From NCBI GenBank assembly GCA_031282095.1, contig JAITEJ010000054.1:1-5614 (forward strand): DNA of 5,614 bases, given 5' to 3'. The notes beneath the pieces were generated by a model that was not told the DNA's origin, did no database searches, and worked only from the letters and a program-made list of their open reading frames with translations. A program made the position numbers and the translations under genes. This document shows, in pieces, positions 1 through 5,608 of this stretch; within the stretch, counting starts at the first letter, position 1, and every line of letters begins with the position of its first letter. The DNA is from Clostridiales bacterium. GTDB taxonomy: Bacteria > Bacillota_A > Clostridia > Christensenellales > CAG-917.

Positions 1-1123
1 AGCAGATGTCGCGGTCGTTCATGCGGGCGACGGGATTCAAGGTGTTATGCTGAACTCTGGAACCGTCGGGAGCTCGCGAGGATGACAGAATGCCGACCTC
101 CGGAGCGTCGAAGGAAGACCATGTATACAGCAACTCCCCGGCGGCGCGTACGGCTTGCGTCACATTGCGCGACTCCAGACGCACCACGGAATTATACCAG
201 TTGACGACGGAAACGGTCACCTCCGGAAAACGCGATGGCTGATAGTATTTACGCGACGGGGCGGAGAAGAGCGGCAATACCTTTCCGCCGCCTTGGTAAT
301 GATCGTGGGACAGTATCGAGCCGCCGACTATCGGCAACGGAGCGTTTGCACCCAAAAAATATTGAGGCATATTGAACACAAATTCGGCAAGACGCATGAA
401 AGAATCTAAATTCAGTTCCATAGGGCGATGCTCTTTGGAAATTACTATTATGTGTTGATCATAATAAAGATAAGGGGAAAATTGCATGAACCATTGCTCG
501 TCCGCAAGGCTCAGCGGAATTGTGCGCAGGGTTTGGCGTGCGGCGCGCTTCGCGTTGCCGGCAAAGCCCGCGTTCTCGGCGCAAAGCGCGCACTTCGGAT
601 AAGCGGACGATTGAATTTTGCTTTCCGCTAGAACCTGTTTAGGATCTTTTTCAGGTTTTGCGGTGTTTATGGTTATCTGTATATTGCCGCGCGGATTTTC
701 GGCGGTCCATTTGATATTTTTGCTTATGTCGGGCATCCTGATGTAGTTGTTGGACTTGGAGAGGTTAAACAGCCATGAACACGCCGCAGCCACACCGTTA
801 TCCGCCGCTATGTTATCGAAGCGTTCGGTTATCACGGAGGGAGGAGGAGTGAGCATTCCCAAAATCTCCGTTTCAAACAGGAGTTCCGCGTCCGGCTCTA
901 TAATTTTTTTATGCACCGCGTAGGCGATAATGCGCGAGAGAGATTCCTGAAAATTGTATCCTTTAAACGGCTCCGGGAACGGCTCGTCAAGCTGCAGACG
1001 GTGCAGCAACAGGTTACGCGTGTAAATAACGTCCTCTTCAGGGAGAGAAATGTTTTTGACGGCGTGGTCAAGCAATTGCTCGACGCATTCGGCTATAATG
1101 TCGGCTGTTTTTCTTCTTGCCAT
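1..1123 (-). CDS. galT: UDP-glucose--hexose-1-phosphate uridylyltransferase, class II (partial, C-terminus missing)
   Basis: Cytoplasmic Leloir-pathway enzyme that transfers UMP from UDP-glucose to galactose 1-phosphate, giving glucose 1-phosphate and UDP-galactose. The frame is open from an ATG at 1123-1121 to the left edge: 374 complete codons are visible, whereas class II GalT proteins are usually about 490-510 residues, so roughly the last quarter lies outside. Visible class II landmarks are YPKCALC at residues 175-181, a segment with FSPYLYYDQH near 215-224, the active-site stretch GGSILSHDHYQGG at 267-279 (HDH in place of the HPH of class I enzymes, with the nucleophilic histidine expected here), and QHNTLNPVAR at 358-367. 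The start is chosen because the N-terminus matches the expected family start; an AGGA lies about 13 bases upstream, a weak and distant Shine-Dalgarno. The gene is divergent from galK, which makes its substrate. Family assignment is very secure. Confidence 0.96.
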   Translation of the reverse strand, partial: MARRKTADIIAECVEQLLDHAVKNISLPEEDVIYTRNLLLHRLQLDEPFPEPFKGYNFQESLSRIIAYAVHKKIIEPDAELLFETEILGMLTPPPSVITERFDNIAADNGVAAACSWLFNLSKSNNYIRMPDISKNIKWTAENPRGNIQITINTAKPEKDPKQVLAESKIQSSAYPKCALCAENAGFAGNAKRAARQTLRTIPLSLADEQWFMQFSPYLYYDQHIIVISKEHRPMELNLDSFMRLAEFVFNMPQYFLGANAPLPIVGGSILSHDHYQGGGKVLPLFSAPSRKYYQPSRFPEVTVSVVNWYNSVVRLESRNVTQAVRAAGELLYTWSSFDAPEVGILSSSRAPDGSRVQHNTLNPVARMNDRDIC

Positions 1124-1145
1124 AATGTTAAATTTTCCTATATAT

Positions 1146-1160
1146 TTAAAAGTATTTTAA
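1146..1160. promoter_or_regulatory. AT-rich perfect palindrome upstream of galT
   Basis: TTAAAA-GTA-TTTTAA: two 6-base arms (1146-1151 and 1155-1160) around a 3-base centre, lying 22 bases before the galT start codon. Its place in the expected 5' leader or promoter of galT makes a repressor site possible. AT-rich palindromes of this size also arise by chance, and I could not find a clear -35/-10 pair for galT around it. Confidence 0.25.
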
Positions 1161-1355
1161 TCCGTATTCGGGATTCTCGTTTTATAATTTTATGCCGGCA
1201 GACCGCCGTACCGGCGATCTTAAGGTTACATTTTTCTTTTAAGCCGACTTAGCCCTGCGCAAATTCGTGCCGGAGCGGCGAAAACCGACGTCCTCCGAAA
1301 AACCGTGAAATAAACGAAATGAGAGGAATTTTCTCCGTCGACCGAAATTGCCGCG

Positions 1356-1371
1356 TTTACGTCAACGTAAA
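1356..1371. promoter_or_regulatory. Operator-like perfect palindrome TTTACGTCAACGTAAA
   Basis: Two 7-base arms, TTTACGT (1356-1362) and ACGTAAA (1365-1371), flank a 2-base centre, giving a 16-base dyad of the size bound by a dimeric helix-turn-helix repressor. It lies about 230 bases from the galT start and about 175 bases upstream of the galK -35 element, in the divergent spacer where a galactose regulator could act. The regulator is not in the window and I cannot match the site to a named operator, so the role is inferred only from shape and place. Confidence 0.35.
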
Positions 1372-1547
1372 TTCCGTGCCGCATTCCGGGGAAATATCGC
1401 AGACAATATTTTCGGGCAAAACACAACCAATCTGAAAAATGCCGAGAGAGGATTTCCCTTAATCGCTCGATTGCCGCAACGCGATCGGTTGAAAGAACTA
1501 AAACCGCACGATCCGGCGAAAGACGGAAGGTTTCTTAAGTATTGTGC

Positions 1548-1576
1548 TTGCGTTTCGTATGCGAGTATGCTAATAT
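1548..1576 (+). promoter_or_regulatory. Predicted sigma-A promoter with extended -10 for galK-lgt
   Basis: A -35 element TTGCGT at 1548-1553 is followed by a 17-base spacer and a -10 element TAATAT at 1571-1576. The -10 is preceded by TG at 1568-1569, giving the extended -10 form TGnTAATAT. Transcription would begin near 1583, just ahead of the leader ORF and about 80 bases before the galK start. The -10 element sits inside a perfect palindrome TAATATATTA (1571-1580). This is the best promoter candidate on either strand of the spacer. Confidence 0.6.
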
Positions 1577-1602
1577 ATTATATGCGCGTTAAAGGAGTAA
1601 GA

Positions 1603-1650
1603 ATGCTTAATGTATTTCCTCCGATTTTCGTATCCGTATATATATTATAA
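1603..1650 (+). CDS. Possible 15-residue leader peptide upstream of galK
   Basis: A short frame, MLNVFPPIFVSVYIL, starts at an ATG preceded by AAAGGAG (1591-1597) at 5 bases spacing, the strongest ribosome binding site in the window. It ends in TAA at 1648-1650. The next base begins another ATG (1651), and the likely galK start follows 15 bases later. It is in the same frame as galK, so a single stop codon separates this strong initiation site from the kinase. It lies just downstream of the predicted promoter and would be the first frame on the mRNA. It is hydrophobic and contains Pro-Pro, a pair that can slow ribosomes. It may couple or tune galK translation; I recognise no known leader peptide. 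Alternatively it is a former galK N-terminal extension cut by a stop, or chance. Confidence 0.4.
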   Translation: MLNVFPPIFVSVYIL

Positions 1651-1665
1651 ATGAGAGAGGCTGGA

Positions 1666-2937
1666 ATGGCAAGCATTAACACACTGCAGAATGCCGTAAA
1701 CGGAAAAAATTTCGAAAATATTTCCCTGCGGCTTTACGGTTACACCCCGTTTTTCAACACCCGCAAGAGATTTTTAGACTTGCTCAGCGCGCATACCGCC
1801 CGGTATGCCGCCCGCGACGCGATGTTTTTCTCGTCGCCGGGGCGCATTGAAATCGCCGGCAACCATACCGACCATAACTCGGGCAAGGTAGTCGCCGCGG
1901 CTATTTCCGTGGATACGCTTGCCGCCGTCACCAAAACCGATAACGGCGTCATCCGTATCAGTTCGCGCGGTTTTCCGGAATGTATTGTGGATGCCCACGA
2001 TCCCGGCGAGCCCCTTATGGCGGATTTCGGAGACGCCTCTTCCATCATTAAGGGCGTTTGCCGTTATTATAAGGACAGCGGCTATAAGGTGGGCGGTTTC
2101 GACGCGACTACGGTTTCAAATGTGTTCAAGGGGGCGGGGGTTTCCTCGTCGTCGGCTTTTGAAATGCTTATCGCGGAGATCTTAAACGCGCTTTACAACG
2201 ATTCCAAAATCGACAACCTGACCAAGGCTACGGCCGGAAGATACGCCGAAAACGTTTACTTCGGGAAGCCGTCGGGGCTTATGGATCAAACGGCGATCGC
2301 GCTCGGCGGAATTAACATGATCGACTTCGAGAATACCGTGCCGTCCTACCGTCACATGACGTGGAACTTCCAAAATCTCGACATATACATAGTCAACACG
2401 GGAGGCGACCATTCCGATCTCACCTCCGATTATTCGGCTATACGCGGCGACATGAACGCCGTCGCGGCATTTTTCGGAAAACAGGTTCTCAGAGAGGTGG
2501 ACCCTAAGGACTTTTGGAAAGATATCCCCGCGCTTAGGGAGAAACTTCCCGGACGCGCCGTTTTGCGGGCTCTGCACTTCTTTGAGGAGAACAACAGAGT
2601 GGAGCAGCTGGAGCGCGCCGTGGAAAGCGTTGACGAGGCATCGTTCCTTTCCGTCATAAACGCATCCGGTTTAAGTTCGCAGGTTCTGCTTCAAAATCTT
2701 CATACGCCTAAGGATTATAATCAGCCCGTCGATGTCGGCGTGGAGCTGACTAAGCGCGTTCAAGGCGTACGCGCCGTTCGCGTACACGGAGGAGGCTTTG
2801 CGGGCACAATTTTGGCTTTTGTCGATAAGCGCCGTTCAAAAGGCTATTATGATTATATAAAGTCGGTATTCGGAGAACAAAACGTGTTTAACGTATCAAT
2901 ACGCAACGACGGCGCGACATTGGTGCCTTTGTGGTGA
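1666..2937 (+). CDS. galK: Galactokinase (GHMP kinase family)
   Basis: Cytoplasmic enzyme that phosphorylates alpha-D-galactose with ATP to galactose 1-phosphate, the first committed step of the Leloir pathway. It is complete at 423 residues, normal for the clostridial form. Three GHMP motifs are present in order: SSPGRIEIAGNHTDHNSGK at residues 56-74 (motif 1), FKGAGVSSSSAFE at 154-166 (the glycine/serine-rich ATP phosphate loop), and VHGGGFAGTILAF at 373-385 (motif 3). GLMDQTA at 204-210 supplies the likely catalytic Asp207, with Arg60 as its expected partner. Motif 1 reads GNHTDH instead of the classical GEHTDY; I associate this variant with clostridial galactokinases. The start at 1666 is preferred over the in-frame ATG at 1651 because GAGAGG (1655-1660) lies 5 bases before it, while 1651 has no ribosome binding site of its own. 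It is divergent from galT and 15 bases ahead of lgt, so probably the first full gene of a galK-lgt transcript. Confidence 0.95.
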   Translation: MASINTLQNAVNGKNFENISLRLYGYTPFFNTRKRFLDLLSAHTARYAARDAMFFSSPGRIEIAGNHTDHNSGKVVAAAISVDTLAAVTKTDNGVIRISSRGFPECIVDAHDPGEPLMADFGDASSIIKGVCRYYKDSGYKVGGFDATTVSNVFKGAGVSSSSAFEMLIAEILNALYNDSKIDNLTKATAGRYAENVYFGKPSGLMDQTAIALGGINMIDFENTVPSYRHMTWNFQNLDIYIVNTGGDHSDLTSDYSAIRGDMNAVAAFFGKQVLREVDPKDFWKDIPALREKLPGRAVLRALHFFEENNRVEQLERAVESVDEASFLSVINASGLSSQVLLQNLHTPKDYNQPVDVGVELTKRVQGVRAVRVHGGGFAGTILAFVDKRRSKGYYDYIKSVFGEQNVFNVSIRNDGATLVPLW

Positions 2938-2952
2938 GACGGAGGAAATACG

Positions 2953-3855
2953 ATGGATCATTATTATCTCATTCCTGAAGTGGCTTTTGAAATAGGGTCG
3001 CTGTCCGTTCGTTGGTACGGAATTATTTTAACGAGCGCCTTGCTTATCGCGCTTTTCTATTGTATCCGCGAGGCGAAACGTATCAGTTTAACGACCGACA
3101 ATCTCGTTGAAATTTTCTTTTGGGTGGTTCCGCTTGCAATAATAATGGCGCGCGTCGTATACGTGTTAGTGCGTCCCGACGAATATTTGCCCGTTAAATC
3201 GTGGGACGATTTCGTGCGGTTTTGGGCGATTTGGGAAGGCGGAATCACCATAATCGGCGGGATTTTGGGCGGAGGCATAGGCGCGGCGGTTTACTGCGCC
3301 GTGCGCAAAAAAAACTTTTTGAAACTTTGCGACTTAATTGTTCCGGCGCTCGTGCTTGCTCAGGCTTTGGGTCGTTGGGGAAACTTTATCAATCAAGAGG
3401 CGTTCGGAGTGGCGATAACCGACCCGAAGCTGCAATGGCTCCCTTTCGCCGTCTATATAGACGCGATAAACGGCTATGCGGCGGGCGGTTACGCGGAGGG
3501 TTGGTATGCCGCCACGTTCTTCTATGAAATGGTTTGGAACCTTTTAGGCTTCGCGCTCTTTTTCGTTATATGGCGCAAAAACAAAAAAGCTCCGGGGTTG
3601 TTGCTGTTTCTGTATTTCCTGTGGTATTTCATCGCGCGCGGATTCCTGGAGATGATAAGGCTGGACGCGGTCGTCACATCCGGCGGCGCGCCGCTCACGC
3701 TGATAGTCAGCTTTGTGGCGGCAGGCATAGGGGCCGCGGCGGGCGTGATTTATTATATTCTGGCGAAAAAACGTTTCGACGCCAAGGATCTGAAAGAAAA
3801 CGGCTTGCCGACGCGCAAAGCGGGAGATATTTCGGCGGATGTTTGGGGCGAATAG
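2953..3855 (+). CDS. lgt: Phosphatidylglycerol--prolipoprotein diacylglyceryl transferase
   Basis: Integral membrane enzyme that moves diacylglycerol from phosphatidylglycerol to the lipobox cysteine of prolipoproteins, the first step of lipoprotein maturation before signal peptidase II. At 300 residues it is of normal length. Hydrophobic segments lie at roughly 22-38, 52-72, 97-116, 125-140, 190-207, 214-229 and 248-270, in line with the seven-helix fold. The signature GRWGNFINQEAFG is at 140-152, giving equivalents of E. coli Arg143 (R141), Asn146 (N144), Glu151 (E149) and Gly154 (G152). RWYG at 20-23 supplies the Tyr26 equivalent, and Y225, R229 and E233 match Tyr235, Arg239 and Glu243. 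The position of E. coli His103 is an isoleucine (I101 in WEGGITIIGG). GGAGG at 2941-2945 lies 7 bases before the ATG. The 15-base gap after galK suggests co-transcription, although the functions are unrelated. Confidence 0.96.
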   Translation: MDHYYLIPEVAFEIGSLSVRWYGIILTSALLIALFYCIREAKRISLTTDNLVEIFFWVVPLAIIMARVVYVLVRPDEYLPVKSWDDFVRFWAIWEGGITIIGGILGGGIGAAVYCAVRKKNFLKLCDLIVPALVLAQALGRWGNFINQEAFGVAITDPKLQWLPFAVYIDAINGYAAGGYAEGWYAATFFYEMVWNLLGFALFFVIWRKNKKAPGLLLFLYFLWYFIARGFLEMIRLDAVVTSGGAPLTLIVSFVAAGIGAAAGVIYYILAKKRFDAKDLKENGLPTRKAGDISADVWGE

Positions 3856-3903
3856 CTTCCGAAAATAGAAACGCCGCCTTTTAAAGAACGTTTCGACCGT
3901 GCG

Positions 3904-3949
3904 GAGTTATGAATGACGCTCAACTTGAGTTTAATGTCGAATGTAACTC
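3904..3949. repeat. Nested dyad with alternative pairings downstream of lgt
   Basis: Outer arms GAGTTA (3904-3909) and TAACTC (3944-3949) enclose GAC/GTC (3915-3917 with 3936-3938) and a central near-palindrome CTCAACTTGAG (3919-3929). A competing stem TGAGTT (3926-3931) with AACTCA (3945-3950) would use the same right-hand arm, so the outer and competing folds exclude each other. It could be a regulator site in DNA or a switchable RNA; no known element is recognised. Confidence 0.35.
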
Positions 3950-3980
3950 ATATGCGGCGGCGGAAAATCTCCGATAAGAT

Positions 3981-4000
3981 AAACGGGGAGCGCCGTTTTT
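3981..4000 (+). terminator. Weak candidate intrinsic terminator after lgt
   Basis: AAACGG (3981-3986) pairs with CCGTTT (3993-3998) around a 6-base loop, and the run of five T at 3996-4000 extends past the stem. It lies about 125 bases after the lgt stop, with no gene in between, so it could end the galK-lgt transcript. The stem is short and three of the five T are part of the stem, so the call is tentative. Confidence 0.35.
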
Positions 4001-4015
4001 GAGGGTGTTTCGTTT

Positions 4016-4052
4016 GCGCGGGAAATACGTTTGAGCGATTTTATTCCCGCGC
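4016..4052. repeat. GC-rich inverted repeat, 9-base arms
   Basis: GCGCGGGAA (4016-4024) is perfectly complementary to TTCCCGCGC (4044-4052) with a 19-base loop. A bulged A followed by TA/TA can add two more pairs inside. No T-run follows on either strand, so it does not look like an intrinsic terminator. It may be part of a structured untranslated region. Confidence 0.5.
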
Positions 4053-4055
4053 CCA

Positions 4056-4064
4056 TGATACGAT
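4056..4064 (+). promoter_or_regulatory. Weak extended -10 candidate for pncB
   Basis: TGATACGAT fits the extended -10 pattern TGn followed by TACGAT (4059-4064), 120 bases before the pncB start. No good -35 lies at the proper distance: TTGAGC at 4031-4036 is 22 bases upstream of the -10. pncB needs a promoter of its own if lgt transcription stops earlier, but this is only the least bad candidate seen. Confidence 0.22.
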
Positions 4065-4065
4065 A

Positions 4066-4089
4066 CGGAAGCGGCGAAAATCGCTTCCG
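4066..4089. repeat. Inverted repeat, 8-base arms, 8-base loop
   Basis: CGGAAGCG (4066-4073) is perfectly complementary to CGCTTCCG (4082-4089) around the loop GCGAAAAT. It would form a stable hairpin in RNA. It is followed by an A-rich stretch on the plus strand, so it is not a terminator for rightward transcription. Confidence 0.5.
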
Positions 4090-4112
4090 GAGAAAGAAAA
4101 ATAAAGATGAGC

Positions 4113-4148
4113 AACGGCGGCGAAATCGTTTAAGGTTTTGCCGCCGTT
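4113..4148. repeat. Strong 13-pair hairpin just upstream of pncB
   Basis: The left arm AACGGCGGCGAAA (4113-4125) pairs with TTTTGCCGCCGTT (4136-4148). All 13 positions pair, counting one G-U at 4122/4139, around a 10-base loop; the outer 9 pairs are perfect and GC-rich. It ends 20 bases before the pncB Shine-Dalgarno. A T6 tract follows only after 14 bases, too far for a classical terminator. It is the strongest dyad in the window and is well placed to affect pncB translation or mRNA stability, or to mark a processed 5' end. Confidence 0.55.
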
Positions 4149-4183
4149 AACCGTAAAAAACATTTTTTAGGAGCGTAAGAGAA

Positions 4184-5608
4184 ATGGAAGGACAGAGAAA
4201 CCTTGCGTTGCTGACCGATTTATATCAGCTTACCATGATGAACGGCTATCTGCAGTGCGGAGTACGCGACAAAACCGCCGTATTCGATATGTTTTACCGC
4301 GGCACCGGAGGCTTTCAATACGCGATTGCGGCAGGATTGGAGCAAGTAGTTTCGTATATACGGAATCTGCGTTTCGATGACGGCGATCTGCGTTATTTAC
4401 GCGGTTTAAATATTTTCAGCGAGGATTTTTTAGACGCGCTTAAGGATTTTAAGTTTACGGGAGACATATACGCGGTGCCTGAGGGAACCGTCGTTTTTCC
4501 ATACGAACCGATTATTATCGTAAAAGCCCCGCTTTTTCAGGCGCAATTTGTGGAAACCGCGCTTTTAAATATCGTAAACCATCAAACGCTCATAGCCACC
4601 AAAGCGGCGCGGCTTACGGAAATTACAAGCGCGGCAATATCCGAGTTCGGGCTTAGGCGGGCGCAGGGACCCGACGCCGGCATATACGGCGCGCGCGCGG
4701 CATACATAGGCGGCTGCCGCAGCACGTCCAACGTTTTGGCGGGTAAAATGTTCGGTATACCCGTAAAGGGTACGCACGCGCATAGCTGGGTTATGAGTTT
4801 CCCGGACGAGTTGACCGCTTTCCGCGCGTACGCCGAAATATATCCTTCAAATTGTCTGCTTCTCGTGGATACGTACGACACGCTTAAGAGCGGCGTTCCG
4901 AACGCGATAAAGGTGTTTGACGAACTGAAAGCCAAGGGGTTCAAACCCGTCGGCATACGTCTTGACAGCGGGGATCTTGCCTATTTGTCCAAACAGGCGC
5001 GGAAAATGTTGGACGCCGCGGGGCATAACGACGTACTCATATTCGCGTCCAGCGATATCGACGAGGATATACTGACCTCGCTTGCGCTGCAGGAGGCGAA
5101 AATCGACGTATACGGCATAGGCACGCGGCTGATAACGAGCTTTACGAACGCCAGTTTAGGGGGAGTATATAAGTTGGCGGCGATCGACGACGGCGGCGCG
5201 CTTGTCCCGAAAATGAAAATATCGAATACCAACGCGAAAAATACCAATCCGGGATTTAAAAAAATAATACGTATATACGACGCGAACGGGCAGGCGGCGG
5301 GCGACCTCATTTCGCTTGCCGACGACGTAATAGACGAAAGCCGTCCGCTTACCATATTCCATCCGGAAGAGATATGGAAAAAGACGGTGTTCACCGAATA
5401 TACCGTTAAAAACCTTGTGGTAAAGGTTTTTGAAAACGGAAAGCTTATCTACGACCTGCCGAGCCTGAACGAAATCGCCGCGCACGCCGACGCAAGCCGC
5501 GCGGAATTCTATCCCGAGTACAAACGGTCCGTTAATCCACAGGAATATAAGGTAGACTTATCGCAGAGTCTTTACGATTTGAAACAAGCCTTGCTTAAAA
5601 CGAAATAG
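4184..5608 (+). CDS. pncB: Nicotinate phosphoribosyltransferase
   Basis: Cytoplasmic enzyme of the Preiss-Handler route of NAD salvage. It condenses nicotinate with PRPP to nicotinate mononucleotide and pyrophosphate, coupled to ATP hydrolysis through a phosphohistidine. It is complete at 474 residues, normal for the Gram-positive type. The family N-terminus LLTDLYQLTMMNGY is at 9-22, followed by FDMFYRG at 34-40 and a type II phosphoribosyltransferase core. FGLRRAQG at 155-162 and GGCRSTSN at 176-183 are substrate-binding stretches. GTHAHSWVMSF at 196-206 includes the expected phosphorylated histidine, probably His200. VDTYDT at 228-233, RLDSGDL at 259-265, SSDIDE at 289-294 and YGIGTRL at 310-316 line the barrel, and NPGFKKIIRIYD at 355-366 is the conserved C-terminal segment. 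AGGAG (4169-4173) lies 10 bases before the ATG. The 328-base structured gap after lgt suggests a separate transcript. No NAD regulator or nicotinate transporter is visible. Confidence 0.95.
   Translation: MEGQRNLALLTDLYQLTMMNGYLQCGVRDKTAVFDMFYRGTGGFQYAIAAGLEQVVSYIRNLRFDDGDLRYLRGLNIFSEDFLDALKDFKFTGDIYAVPEGTVVFPYEPIIIVKAPLFQAQFVETALLNIVNHQTLIATKAARLTEITSAAISEFGLRRAQGPDAGIYGARAAYIGGCRSTSNVLAGKMFGIPVKGTHAHSWVMSFPDELTAFRAYAEIYPSNCLLLVDTYDTLKSGVPNAIKVFDELKAKGFKPVGIRLDSGDLAYLSKQARKMLDAAGHNDVLIFASSDIDEDILTSLALQEAKIDVYGIGTRLITSFTNASLGGVYKLAAIDDGGALVPKMKISNTNAKNTNPGFKKIIRIYDANGQAAGDLISLADDVIDESRPLTIFHPEEIWKKTVFTEYTVKNLVVKVFENGKLIYDLPSLNEIAAHADASRAEFYPEYKRSVNPQEYKVDLSQSLYDLKQALLKTK

Larger units (their letters stand above)
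1124..1547. other. Divergent galT-galK spacer, no supported gene
   Basis: About 420 bases between the galT start and the galK promoter carry no reading frame I can support: those present lack a ribosome binding site, begin at TTG or an isolated ATG, and resemble no family I recognise. I see no tRNA shape, no riboswitch class I recognise and no terminator with a U-tract. It contains the two palindromes listed separately and a modest GC-rich inverted repeat (GCCGG 1194-1198 with CCGGC 1211-1215). The length is generous for a simple divergent promoter region, so it may hold regulatory sites, an unrecognised small RNA, or decayed sequence. Confidence 0.6.
3856..4183. other. lgt-pncB spacer, rich in inverted repeats, no supported gene
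   Basis: This 328-base gap carries no convincing reading frame. It holds a nested dyad (3904-3949), a small terminator-like hairpin (3981-4000) and three longer inverted repeats (4016-4052, 4066-4089, 4113-4148), leaving only short single-stranded stretches between them. It must contain the end of the galK-lgt transcript and most of the 5' region of pncB. I do not recognise any known riboswitch or cis-regulatory RNA in it. Confidence 0.6.

Noticed and set aside
1181..1215. Promoter for galT around TATAAA/TAAAAT on the minus strand
   Set aside because: Several -10-like words exist because the stretch is AT-rich, but none has an acceptable -35 at 16-18 bases, so no galT promoter is called.
155..1252. 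Several plus-strand frames (155-409, 428-631, 911-1252) opposite galT
   Set aside because: They lie antisense to a strongly recognised galT frame or run from it into the spacer, lack ribosome binding sites and encode nothing recognisable.
1226..1426. 66-residue minus-strand frame in the galT-galK spacer
   Set aside because: No ribosome binding site, no recognisable domain, and it covers the operator-like palindrome; likely a chance frame.
1348..1650. 100-residue plus-strand frame running into the leader ORF
   Set aside because: It would start at a TTG without a ribosome binding site, runs through the predicted galK promoter, and its composition resembles no family. Only its last 15 codons, with their own ATG and Shine-Dalgarno, are kept as a candidate.
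1651..1665. Upstream in-frame ATG at 1651 as the galK start
   Set aside because: It has no Shine-Dalgarno of its own and directly follows the leader stop codon, while ATG 1666 has GAGAGG at 5 bases. It stays possible if translation is coupled to the leader ORF.
3920..4114. 64-residue minus-strand frame in the lgt-pncB spacer
   Set aside because: It is read across three of the inverted repeats, has no Shine-Dalgarno and shows no domain; the hydrophobic start is not a convincing signal peptide.
4113..4168. Hairpin plus T6 tract as an intrinsic terminator before pncB
   Set aside because: The T-tract begins 14 bases after the stem and overlaps the approach to the pncB ribosome binding site, which does not fit a standard terminator. 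On the other strand the T-rich stretch is interrupted and no gene reads toward it.
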